NCBI GenBank assembly: GCA_021441665.1
Contig: JAGYYN010043604.1
Location: 1 to 25,540, forward strand
Origin: Euplotes cf. woodruffi 2 WChen-2021
Taxonomy: Eukaryota > Ciliophora > Spirotrichea > Euplotida > Euplotidae
DNA length: 25,540 nucleotides
Reading direction: 5' to 3'
A program made the position numbers and the translations under genes. The stretch's first letter is position 1. Each line of letters starts with the position of its first letter. This document shows, one piece after another, positions 1 through 9,570 of the stretch. The notes beneath the pieces were generated by a model. The model did not search any database. It was not told where the DNA came from and saw nothing but the letters and a program-made list of their open reading frames with translations.

Positions 1-98
1 TCGGTTGTATTTCCTTTTGCTTTCCCGGTGGTCTTAGTCCTCTTAACTTCAAGTTCGTTACTTGGTTTGCTTCCATCAGCACTTCATCAGTTGCCCAT
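1..98 (-). CDS. 5' end of an N-acylated protein (partial)
   Basis: Only the first 32 codons are in the window; the gene runs off the left edge. Translation from the ATG at 98-96 gives MGNCCSADGSKPSNELEVKR and then a Lys/Thr-rich stretch. Cys4 and Cys5 are both TGA (89-84). Gly2 followed by Asn and two Cys is the classic signal for N-myristoylation plus palmitoylation, which tethers proteins to membranes. Reading TGA as Trp would destroy that motif, so this is good evidence for TGA=Cys. The rest of the protein is missing, so the family cannot be named; many ciliate kinases and calcium-binding proteins begin this way. The coding call rests on the N-terminal motif and on a composition unlike the AT-rich spacer to its right. 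Confidence 0.6.
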
Positions 99-535
99 GA
101 TTAAATAAGAAAAATATTATCAACATTCACGATTGTTGTGTTTTTAGTAAATGTAAGATTAATTAAATACAAGTCTCTAATTTAGCAATTGATGAATACA
201 GCTTTATTTATGAACTTCAAGCAGGGTAAAGTGTCAGTTTTGAATTCAGCTAAGCTTAAAATATTTCACTAATATTCAAGCTGAATATAACTTAAGATTA
301 TAATTATCAGCAGTATTTCATATAGGCTATTAAAAATAAATCAGAACATTAAGTAGTGTAGTATCAAGTTAAAACAGAGGGTTTTATGCTTACTGGTGCT
401 TACTTTTATAATATAAATATACCATCACAATATCAATATTTAAGCTTACTTAAAACTAAAAATTAATATCTAATGCACATTTTATACTGCTTGGGTGAAT
501 AAATTGGCAATAAGATTGAAATTAAAATTTTAATA
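99..535. other. AT-rich spacer
   Basis: This 437-bp stretch lies between the start of the left-edge gene and the stop of the next leftward gene. It is A/T-rich with stops in all frames when TGA is read as Cys. I see no coding signal, RNA gene or repeat in it. Confidence 0.5.
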
Positions 536-2163
536 TTATAAATTTCCAGTGTTGTTCAGATTTGTAAATAAAAACTCGTCAATTGCATCGTTGGTCTCCC
601 ACCCTGAGAACTTCTCGACAGAATTTGGATTCGTAGTGTAGTGCAAGTTCTTCACCACTGGGTGCTCGAGGGTCAGCACTTTTAGCTTGTTATTTGCTTT
701 CACTGGCTTTTGTACAGGTGACCGACTGGTTATTTTATTAGTTGATAAGATTGGATCCAGCTTCTTAATTCCAATATCGATATCTACAGAATTAAAAAGT
801 TCACCTCTTACGGTAATATTTCTTATGGTGGTCAACGCTATGAAGGTGGTAGTTAATGTTTGGCCGCTTTGTACTTCTCGATCTGGATGTAAACTATGCA
901 ACAAACTCACCTTTCGCTTGGTTTCGGCTGCTTGTTCTGCTTATAAAATGTTCAGTAATGCTTTATTAATTGTTGAGGCAAATTTTTGATTCCATATCTC
1001 TCAAGCGAAATCAGCCTTTTATTTTCCAAATGGGAAAAACGAATAATTTGGAAGACATGTACCTTTTGTGACTGTTGTAAGGTCTTGGTCAAGGCTCTGC
1101 TCATATTGCTTTAAAGTGTCCTTATCGACATTTTCAAGTCTATCGTTTGAGTTGCTTATTGTAAACGACGACTTATTTTGAAGGCAAAATCAATCCAAAC
1201 AAATGGAATCTACTCGATTTTCGATGGTACTCAAACTTCGATGGAGAGTCTTGAAGTATCGACACTCGATTTTCTTCGTTTTCATTATTATGAGTCGACA
1301 GGATCGCGTCTCTATTTGTTATACATAAGGTTCTGCTTTGCAGGGCTCGCTATACGTATAAAAATAGAACAAAAATACCGTGAGAGTCTGAAATTTTATC
1401 TAACGAACTAGAAGGAAGTTGTATAATCTCAGGTTTGAGTTCCTTCTTCCTGTTTGCAGAAATACTGTCGTTATGATGATTATAATTAGCCAGTCTGCTT
1501 CTTCTATGCAACATCTTAAGCTTATTTTTCAAACCTGTGGAGATTCCCAGTAATAAACTGGTTTCTTTGCTCGATCTGTGCGAGAGTAGTGATATACTCG
1601 CTTTTGTTGATTTTATCTATTTTTGGAGGCGAGTTTTCAACACCCTTTATTATTAGCAAAAGTCGGTACCGAAGGACTGAAGCCTAGTTTTGATTGGATT
1701 TGTCGTTTGTGCTTTTTAATGTTGTTCAAGATCTCGATTGTCTCTGAGATCAGCTAGATCTAACGGTTATACAGAGTCAAGGTAAACTCGATTATTCTCA
1801 CCTGAGACTCTCTCCTGCGGTTGATTAAGTTTTGGTTATTTAGTTGTCATCGCGTAAATCGGCTGCTTTAAGTAAACTTGGTCGAGCTTTGTTGCTTCTG
1901 GCTCGTTGATGGTTAAAGTCTGGTTGGAGTTACTTGTTGATCAAAGACTTTCCTATTGAAAACTGCTTCCTTTCTATGAAGGATTGCCGACTTTCGTTTA
2001 ACATCTGGTGCTTGTTGAGGGTCGACCCGTTATGGATCTTTCTAATGTCGCTGTTCCTCTGTACTGGTTAAAAGAGGGGATACCTTTAGATGCTCGTATT
2101 TGGTTTTTAGCAGATCTCCGATTACAATCTTTTTGTTCTTATTTATTGCTGTTGAGAATTCAT
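536..2163 (-). CDS. Unknown protein with six recoding sites
   Basis: Reconstructed product about 481 residues; no family recognised. It starts at ATG 2163-2161 and ends at TAA 538-536. Introns (GT-AG): 2083-2059 (25 bp), 1801-1754 (48), 1669-1645 (25), 1534-1504 (31), 1378-1350 (29) and a last one from 910 that ends at 894 (17 bp) or 867 (44 bp); both keep frame. Frame is kept only with a +2 step at CAA-TAA (2148-2143) and +1 steps at AAG-TAA (1935-1930), AAA-TAA (1841-1836), AAA-TAG (1317-1312), AAA-TAA (1178-1173) and AAA-TAA (1024-1019). Total length minus introns and skipped bases is a multiple of three. The product is Lys/Asn/Ser-rich; segments such as LENVDKDTLKQYEQSL and RLISLERYGIKNLPQQLIKH look like ordinary folded or helical protein. 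One TGA codon (Cys) lies near the end of the sixth exon. Chance joining of frames is the main alternative; the repeated AAA-TAR context argues against it. Confidence 0.78.
1019..1024 (-). other. +1 frameshift site AAA-TAA
   Basis: GGA AAA TAA AAG: a +1 step opens the segment that contains the in-frame TGA and ends at the last intron of the gene. Confidence 0.75.
1173..1178 (-). other. +1 frameshift site AAA-TAA
   Basis: TCA AAA TAA GTC: a +1 step opens about 50 codons up to the next AAA-TAA. Confidence 0.72.
1312..1317 (-). other. +1 frameshift site AAA-TAG
   Basis: AAC AAA TAG AGA: a +1 step opens about 45 codons up to the next AAA-TAA. This is one of only two TAG versions in the window. 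Confidence 0.72.
1836..1841 (-). other. +1 frameshift site AAA-TAA
   Basis: ACT AAA TAA CCA: a +1 step continues into an open frame ending at the 48-bp intron. Standard Euplotes recoding context. Confidence 0.72.
1930..1935 (-). other. Candidate +1 frameshift site AAG-TAA
   Basis: The frame ends ATC AAC AAG TAA. A +1 step reads AAC TCC AAC CAG ACT directly into the next long open stretch. It is a lysine codon, but AAG rather than the usual AAA. Confidence 0.55.
2143..2148 (-). other. Candidate +2 frameshift site CAA-TAA
   Basis: Codon 6 of the gene starting at 2163 is CAA followed by TAA-ATA. The downstream coding frame is reached by skipping two bases. The context differs from the AAA-TAR sites, so this site is less certain; a different start codon would remove the need for it. 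Confidence 0.45.
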
Positions 2164-2440
2164 CTGATAAATGGAAGATTTTAGATCAAATTTTTAGTTT
2201 TGTAATATGCTTTAATTATATATATTCGGTGAAATAGAAGAATGGTAAATTTTTAGTTTTCAGAAATTTGTATTTTTATTTTAATTGCAGATATATATTG
2301 GTATTTACGAAAATTTCATATATGAATTTTACATTAAGCAAAAAGGTTAATTTATCAATAAATGAAGAGTATAATAACATATTTTTATCATTGAGACAAT
2401 AATTTTAAATAACAAAACTAAAATTTATTACATTTGCTAA
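2164..2440. other. AT-rich upstream region
   Basis: Upstream of the leftward gene that starts at 2163. It contains an alternating TATATATA tract at 2217-2224, about 55 bp before the ATG, which could be core promoter sequence; this is only a suggestion. No coding signal seen. Confidence 0.3.
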
Positions 2441-3010
2441 TATCAAACTCATATAATTTCATTTAAAATAACATTTATCAAATCCACCTCATACACATCT
2501 AATCTTCATCTTACAAAATATCACATATCTCAAATTTTAATTTTATTCTCAAAAATCCCATCATCAATCCTCCCCAATCACATTTTAATCTACTTTACTC
2601 AATTTCTTCATTACCTTTACTCTCCTCCTTAACTCCTGCAAACTCTGTTCTATTTCTTCCCTCTCCCAACATCTTAGAGCCAGAATTGAATATACAATAA
2701 TATTTTAATATCAACTCACAACAAAATTTATTTATTCCTCAAAAAACATAAACACCATCTTTAATAGTATAACCTAACACATGCAGATACCAATAATCTC
2801 TTCAATCTCCACATCTCCTCCTCAATTTCATCTCATTACTCCCCATCTCAATTCAAATTTGCTCCATCCGTTTCAACCCTTCCCCAAAAACCCTTACTCC
2901 CATATCTCCATAAATCTCTAAAACCACTGCAATTACATCAACCCTAAAAATCCAACCCCACCTATCTCCACCCACAACCAATCCCTCTCTTTCTAACACC
3001 CAAAACTATA
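2441..3010. other. G-depleted, C-rich tract
   Basis: About 570 bp in which the + strand is almost devoid of G; for example 2941-3000 has about 29 C and no G. No open frame of note on either strand. It abuts a tract with the opposite bias on its right side. The function is unknown. Confidence 0.6.
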
Positions 3011-3030
3011 AATTGAGTAAACAACATCTG

Positions 3031-3490
3031 AGGTGGTAAATGTGCACTGCTGAAATACGAAATTATAATAAACACTCATAAATATCACCATCGTGCTGTT
3101 TTTAGTGATTATAGCTAATCGGGAATGGTATTCAGGACACTGCAAATATTCATGTTATGCGAGGGTAAGTTTAGGCCGAATTGTGCGGTTGATTGGCGGA
3201 TCCACCGGATTTAGATTGGCAGGCTGAAGGATGGATTTATTTGCAGATTGCGAATATAGTTTTGGATATGCAAGGATTCGGTATGGTGTTAATTGTACTT
3301 AGGTTGAAGGCAGGATTGATTGGAGTAAAGGTTGCTGGTTTGAGATGATTTTAATGCTTGTTTAATTTATGTGAACATGCGATTGTTTTTGGGTCAATTT
3401 GTGGTGATTTTTTATAGTTTACTTTGATTGAAGATGTTGTAGAGAGATTGATATTTTGCTGTTGCTTTAAATATCTTTTGTTGGTAATAG
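3031..3490. other. C-depleted, G-rich tract
   Basis: Mirror composition of the preceding tract: G is frequent and C scarce on the + strand (3301-3360 has about 3 C). A short frame from ATG 3126 runs about 29 codons before a stop and is not convincing. I cannot assign a gene. Confidence 0.5.
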
Positions 3491-4574
3491 TTTTGAAAAT
3501 ATTGTGTTTTTTTTTTAATTTTGGGTTTTAGTTTTCATTTTATAAGCCAATATTTAAACTCTTGATTTTGGACGATAGTTATCAAATTCATAATCTGGTG
3601 TTGATTGATCGTATCTTTGATAATAAAATCATATTCGTCAATAATTATTTGACATTATACTTTTAATAGAAATCTTGAATTAAATCTTGCATCTTTTCTC
3701 ATGTCAAATTGTTATTTAGTAATTTGAAATGAAATTAAAGCTATTTTAAGGACTTTAGCTGTCTTCAACTTCATAATCTTGAGCTGTGGGAGAAAGTGAA
3801 GTCTCTTGGTTACTTTTTATCATATCTCTAAATACAATCAATAGACAGTGTCCTTGAATTCAATTTAGCAATCTGAAAACACCATATTTCAGTTCTGGAT
3901 TCTCAATTAATTTTGCATTTTAAATTTTCTAAATTTTAAGTTTTTATTCGAATTAAAAAAAATTTCATTTTTACTAAAAAGTTCAAATTTTATTTTTTAA
4001 AATTAATAATATTCGACAAAAAAAAACATAAATCTAAAATAAATTATTAAGCTGAAATCTTCCCAAATTAATATAAAATCTAACGCCTTCAAATTATGAG
4101 CTAATAGTAAATAAAAACAGAAAAGTGTATAATGCTCTATAACTCCAATCTAATGATCTATTCTCTCCAATTCAGTAAATAAATTGCAAATTATTAATGA
4201 AATCATAAAAAAACATTTGTCTCTGACTCAATTTACACCATAATATTTGCACAATGCGAAGATAGGCCAAATCTCTATCTGAAGGCGTTCAGTGTTGATA
4301 GAATAATTAGGTCTGCCAATTAGTATGAGATTATCATGACTATCTTCCTGAGATCGAGAAGAACCTTATGAGTATGTTATATGTACGCACACGGCAGATT
4401 AACGATGCTGCAGTTTTTAAAATTAAACTAACAGAGATCTATGAACTTTATTGCAAGTAAAATACAAACAACGGACATTTATATTCAATAAGAAATTGGA
4501 AATTACAGCAATATCTCAAATTTATAATCTTCTCAAAATTTCAAAATATCGTTTAGAACAAAAATTTATTTTAG
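3491..4574. other. AT-rich region without recognised gene
   Basis: Stops occur in all frames even when TGA is read as Cys. I see no splice-linked exons, RNA gene or repeat. It may be germline-limited DNA. Confidence 0.4.
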
Positions 4575-4913
4575 ATGAACAAGATAAAAATTAGGAAGAG
4601 AAGCTGCAAGCAAATTCAATAAGAATTAGAATTAATAAAAACTAAAAATTTGCAATTACTTAAGGGAAAGAAATATCGAAGAATGTGTACTAGCATTTTG
4701 TTCAGAACTAGCTGGTATAAAAATAAGAAACACCTAATGGTTAATTATTGAAAAAAGACTAATAAGCTTAATCAAGAAGGAATGCTCGAAGAAAATAATA
4801 ATTCAAATACAGCTTAGTGGTGTCAAACTTGATTAAGACTTGATTATTTGAGTCTTGTTGTATCAAAACCAGTTAAATATTTGTTTGTATTTTGAGAGCT
4901 ACCAAAAATTTAA
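4575..4913 (+). pseudogene. Possible decayed ORF
   Basis: One frame from ATG 4575 to TAA 4913 spans 112 codons with only two internal stops (after CAA near 4617 and after GCT near 4815), fewer than expected for AT-rich random sequence. The translation is Lys/Asn/Leu-rich, with pieces such as LELIKTKNLQLLKGKKYRR and CKKTNKLNQEGMLEENNN, and uses TGA several times. Neither internal stop sits in the AAA-TAR recoding context, and no GT-AG intron cleanly removes them. It could be a relic gene, exons of an unresolved gene, or chance. Confidence 0.25.
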
Positions 4914-5661
4914 TTTGGTAATAGAATCATTACCATAAATATCATCTAACAATTCAATAGCATGAAGTGTTCCTATTTGGAATGAGCTTGGATAGAGCTT
5001 TTTCAAAAATTTAGCTCTATTTTATTTTTATTTTTGACTATTTTTTGCTCAATGGAGAAAAGAAAATTACCAAAAGCAAAAATGAATGAGCTTTTATTGT
5101 AAAGGTATTTTCATGAAAAGCTCATTCCAGATGCGGACGATATTTTGAGAGAAAAAAAGATCAGAATAGGGTAAGTTGAGATACACAATATTGACTAAGA
5201 GATTGATGACTCAGTTAGGATTTGTTATTAATATTGTTAAGGAGATGATTGTTAGATTAAAATTAAATTACTTTGGATACAATATACGTGTAATATGATA
5301 ATCTAATAATGATTTTGTTAAATAAACAACCTAAAATACCGGTATAATAGTAATTAAGTCCTAAAAAAATTTATGATTAATTAATTTATTATCCATAATA
5401 AATTATTATCGCATATTTCAATTCTCGCAATACTTCCTTCCATTTTATTTATTTTCAATAAATTCTCATTACTACCATTCACCTCTTATTCCTCCATCCC
5501 ATCATACCTTTCCTCCTAAATCCCTAATTTTTGGTTTCAACTGAATATAAAAATCTAAATTTAGCTTAAAAATACGGAACAAATCTAAATGAATTTTCAG
5601 TCCAAGATCCACAGATTAACACAAGCGAAGGTAAAGTTGAAGTTGCATAAAAGCAAGCTGA
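4914..5661. other. Gene-poor end of block: hairpin and skewed tract
   Basis: Contains a perfect 12-bp hairpin at 5084-5127, a G-depleted tract at about 5400-5540, and short frames that I do not trust, including one from ATG 5052 interrupted by TAA at 5100. Confidence 0.35.
5084..5127. repeat. Perfect 12-bp inverted repeat (hairpin)
   Basis: GAATGAGCTTTT at 5084-5095 is the exact reverse complement of AAAAGCTCATTC at 5116-5127, with a 20-base loop. A further copy, TGGAATGAGCTT at 4978-4989, is the reverse complement of 5118-5129, so two alternative foldings share the right arm. It is not followed by a T-run. Confidence 0.6.
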
Positions 5662-8600
5662 CTACATCGAAGTTATGAAGTAGTCTTTTAAATGTGTCGA
5701 TGTGGTCTGGTACTGCTTCGTTAGCTCTTCCTGCAGGATTTCAGATGATACAGTGTCGCTGAACTCTTTCGGAGACGGAATTATTGACTTCGGCAAAGAA
5801 ATCGCTGACTTCGCAAGGCTTTCTTTCATATTGCTCCTGTTGATCTTCTGCGCACTCTCTCGAGGTGACTTTTTAGCTGTCATGAATGGGGTTATTCTCT
5901 TTTGCTCTGTGTCCTTTTCGTTGTAAGGGTCGACCTGGTTGATCACGTCTTTGTCGAGCAGTTCTTTTACCTGCGTTTTGCACTTGTACTTCAGCGAGAA
6001 AGCTCTTGTCTCCATTGAGCAATTAAGGAATGGAACAAGCTTCAATATCACGTCGTCTTCAGTGTATATCGGGTCTTTCAACTCTTTTGTAACGTAACAA
6101 TACGAGTAGTTGATTTTGTTTAGACTAAACATCATCGAGTCACTGCCATTTTTAGATTTTTCATTCCACGTGCTTCGAATTGCATCTTTAAAGTCGCTGT
6201 AAAGCAATTCGCAGTAATTTTTGTACTGCTTAATTTTGAGCACAGCAAGAAGTCTCTCCATTTGTAATATTTTATTTTCGGTGTATTCGTTGAGACAGAC
6301 TCGAATAAAAGTATCAAAGTTGATGAATTTATCTTCGAAGTACTTTCCACCAAAGCTTTTGGTATTTGACTTCGCATCTTTATCGCTTTTCTTTGATTTA
6401 TTTAAGATCATTGTCAGATTCCTTTCTGCTCTCCTTTAGATTAGTTTTAGCAAGCACGTTTTGTGAGATTTTGAAAGGTGGCTTCTTAGTAACCGATGCT
6501 TCTTCTAGCCATTGTTCACAGATCTCATCGAGATCTTTAAAGCTGTCTTCATTGAGTCCGTGTTCATACGAAGTCTCGTTAATGAGTGAGAGCCAGACGT
6601 GCTTAGCTTCATAGTAGTTGATTATCATGCCCTTTTCCTCTCTTGCTTCATCTTGGACATCTGGGAGGAAAGGAACGCATCCGTACCGAATGCACAATAA
6701 GAATCTCAGGTACATTATCAAAGTGTCGCTGGATTCAAATTGCATTCCGCGGAGGTAGTCTTTTTTGTTATCGCCGTATGTTATTATTTTGCCGTTAAAC
6801 ACGTGGATCCCTGCTAAGTTGAGGAACGTCCTGAATCTTTCAAACTCAGACTCGTATTTTATTCAGCTCATTAAAAAGTCTTGTAAAATTGGATCTACTA
6901 CTCTTCGGTTTCCAAATGTTATCATGAACCACTCGATAATGTATTCGCGCAGCGTTGTAAGAGGCCGGCCGTCCTGTAAAAACGATTATGCTTCGATTTG
7001 CGAGATTTGGTTATTTAATGTTTGAATTATAATTTTAAGCTAAGATCGTTAAAAATGATAATACCTTGAAGTCTTCAATATCCTTCTTTATATCTTTCAT
7101 AAGTAAATTAAGTTTATGATTGCTTGAGTCCACCTCATTGACTGCACAACCCCTTTGAGTCCAATTGAGCTTGGGTCAGTTTTGAACTGCAGCATTTTGA
7201 TGTAATCGTCAAAGATCTTATTCAAATCAATTATTGGTGCTTTTGGCCTTAAGTGATATATTTTCTTTGAGTCTCTCTTTGTATTCGTGATATGCTTAGT
7301 TACATACTTGAAGTCCTCTTTAAGCTCATTTGCTTTATTTAAAATGGAAGATTTTTAAAGCCTCAAGCTCTTCTTTAAACGCTTTCATTTTGGTTTTAAT
7401 TTTGACAAACTTCATGACCAGTTTATTTTTCTCCCTTTCTGCTTCTTCCTTTTGCTTTACAGCTTCTTTGTAGCGGTTGTTGAATACTTCTTCGAGGTGG
7501 TCGGTTTGGTTTACATTCATCGACTCGATTTTAGATTTAATGTGATCAGAGAACTTCAACATATTCTTTTGGTCTTCAAAGGACTTAACTTTATTCTCTT
7601 TAAGAGTCCGCCGCAGGTTGACTATTTCAATTTCCATGCTTTCCACTTTCTTTGCTCCATGTTCGATTTTCTTTTGCTGGCTGAGTAAAAATTCATAAAA
7701 GTCGTCGATAAATTTAACTTGGCGATATGCAAGTTCATGGTTTGCGATTTTTAGTGTTTGCTTTGCAGCGTGCATGATTCCAAAGTACTTCTGTTCGGTC
7801 AGTCTTTTGATTCCAAATAAATAATAGTCTAAGTTTTCAGTGCTCTTCATCTGCTTGACAGCGGTCATTGCGTTAAGGAAGTCGTTGTTTTGGTCAATAA
7901 GCTGCTTATTCCTAACAATTTCGTCTTCTCGGTTCTTTCTCAGTTTTCATGACAAGTCAATGTAGAATTCAAGGATTCCCCGCATGTCCCTATAAATTCT
8001 ACTGAGAAATAACGCTTCTTTATTTGTTCTCGATGCTTTTGAACTGTATGAACGCAGTTGAGGCTTTTTCAAGAATCGTCTTCTTCGATATGTAATGCTC
8101 GATTATGGTATCAAGGTCGAGATCTTGCAATTTACGGTTTTTGATCTCGGCTTCTTCGATGTCGTTGAATTTTAAATGCCTTCCGAGCATGATCTCCATG
8201 TACTTGTTAAATCCTTCAAGAGTCTTAGTGCTGCTTCCTTCAAGCAGTTTGTTTTCAAGTTCACTATCAGGAAGCTCTTGATCTATATCTTTAAGCATTT
8301 GTGCAAGCTCCTTTTCTCTTTCGACATCTTTGTCGATGTCTTTATTTGCTGGGTTTAACAGGTCATCGAGCTCTTTCATTGAGTTCAACTGTGATAAGAA
8401 CTTATTCTGCGAACTTGATGGAGTTAATTTACCATCATTTCTAGATTGATGACAGCAAAGGCTTACCTTTTAGTCCGCAACGACTCTCTAAAAGTATGGT
8501 AATCTTCAGCATCTTTATTTAATCTGCTTAAAACGTGCAACTGGAATTTTGTTTTTGACAGAAGGCGAAGTTCCTCTTTTCTTATTGAATTCAGAATCCT

Positions 8601-9570
8601 GGTTGTATTTTACAAAATCTGGATCTGTTAAAAATACTTTTGCTTTGCCTTGCGAGAAAATCTCACTATCCCTTCGAGTGACGAACTCCATGCGGTTCGG
8701 AATCATCTGCAGATCTGAGTTACCAAAGTTTTCAGATAGCAGATGGTTTATATTTTGCTGTGAAGACGTCTGCGGTCCTTGAATCAAATTTTGGTCCATA
8801 TTATCACGAAATGTTCTGACTTTTTGCAATGAAGTCATCGTCAACCTTGCGTCTGTGAATTTTAGGTTCGAGTTCGTCTTTAAGATGTAATTTTCTCGCT
8901 GACTTTTTAGTCTTTTACTAAGAAACTTCTGGTTCATGACATTTTCCTGCTCATTAAGTAAATTCCTAACAATATTTGCTTGAGAGTGTTTATGTCCTCT
9001 TCGATTATTTTGAGTTCCGGATTTTGACCTGCCGATGAAGAAATTAGACTGCGATCTTGCCATCCGTTCACTTTTTATACTCATCTTCTTCTTGAGTTCC
9101 TCTTCTTGCTGTATTTTATTTTGCTTGTTCTAAATTTAATACCGTATAATTGCTGGTTGATTACTAATGACGCGAAAAGCTTTATGATTAATTCAAAATA
9201 GTTGTTGTTCAGCAATTCATAATAAAAATAAATTGCAGCCTTTTAAATTATTTACATTCGCATTAAAAATACTATCGTTCTTCCAGTCTGCGTTAAATCG
9301 ATTGAGAGTCGTTATAAACCGTATCTTGAGTTTTTTGACCTCCAAATGGTCTTCCTCCGGTTCCTGCTTGCTCTTGCTTCTAGCGAGCACTGATTCGTTG
9401 GTGCTGGATTGCTCCGGAATCAGCTTTCTTAAGTTCTTGAGGTTGCTGAGACACTTGCTATCGGTCAGCATGATTTTTTCAGAGTAGTGCAGGAAGTATT
9501 CGACTGCTTTCTGGTAGTCGCTGCTCTTGACGTGGCGTCTTTTCCCTGACGGCCCTCCTAGCTCTTCCAT
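5662..9570 (-). CDS. Large coiled-coil protein (~1,214 aa), four frameshifts
   Basis: Begins at ATG 9570-9568 and ends at TAG 5664-5662. Introns: 9255-9130 (126 bp), 8466-8441 (26), 7150-7134 (17, doubtful) and 7064-6974 (91; a shorter 25-bp version leaves an in-frame TAA). +1 steps at AAA-TAA 8520-8515, 8025-8020, 7340-7335 and 6403-6398 follow about residues 309, 464, 692 and 968. Every step joins two long, strongly coding frames, and the length sums to a multiple of three. Residues 1-330 are basic and disordered; about 330-750 are Glu/Lys-rich heptad-like helix; about 780-830 (with TGA at 6865-6863 read as Cys) has an aromatic/hydrophobic pattern faintly like TSNAXIP1-type ciliary proteins; the C-terminus is Ser/Lys-rich. 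A cytoskeletal or axonemal role is an inference from the coiled coil alone. The ATG at 9084, inside exon 2, is an alternative start. Confidence 0.82.
6398..6403 (-). other. +1 frameshift site AAA-TAA
   Basis: GAT CTT AAA TAA ATC: +1 joins frames of about 191 and 245 codons. No GT-AG intron of suitable length restores the frame here, which makes this one of the cleanest sites. Confidence 0.9.
7335..7340 (-). other. +1 frameshift site AAA-TAA
   Basis: CAT TTT AAA TAA AGC: +1 continues for about 62 clearly coding codons. Confidence 0.85.
8020..8025 (-). other. +1 frameshift site AAA-TAA
   Basis: GAG AAC AAA TAA AGA: +1 joins two coiled-coil frames of about 139 and 228 codons with no intron available between them. 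Confidence 0.9.
8515..8520 (-). other. +1 frameshift site AAA-TAA
   Basis: AAG CAG ATT AAA TAA AGA: +1 leads through 16 codons to a clean 26-bp GT-AG intron and on into the coiled-coil exon. Confidence 0.85.

Noticed and set aside
894-1104. Separate small gene starting at ATG 1104 (MSRALTKTLQQ...)
   Set aside because: The same bases are read in another frame by the multi-frameshift gene, with the AAA-TAA at 1019 joining that frame exactly to the downstream segment.
5052-5165. Short + strand frame from ATG 5052 with a possible 29-bp intron (GTAAGTTGAG...)
   Set aside because: TAA at 5100 interrupts it after 16 codons without AAA context, and the sequence after the intron stops at once.
5589-5680. 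Short + strand frame MNFQSKIHRLTQAKVKLK...
   Set aside because: It overlaps the 3' end of the coiled-coil gene on the opposite strand, is only about 30 convincing codons long, and has no splice-linked continuation.
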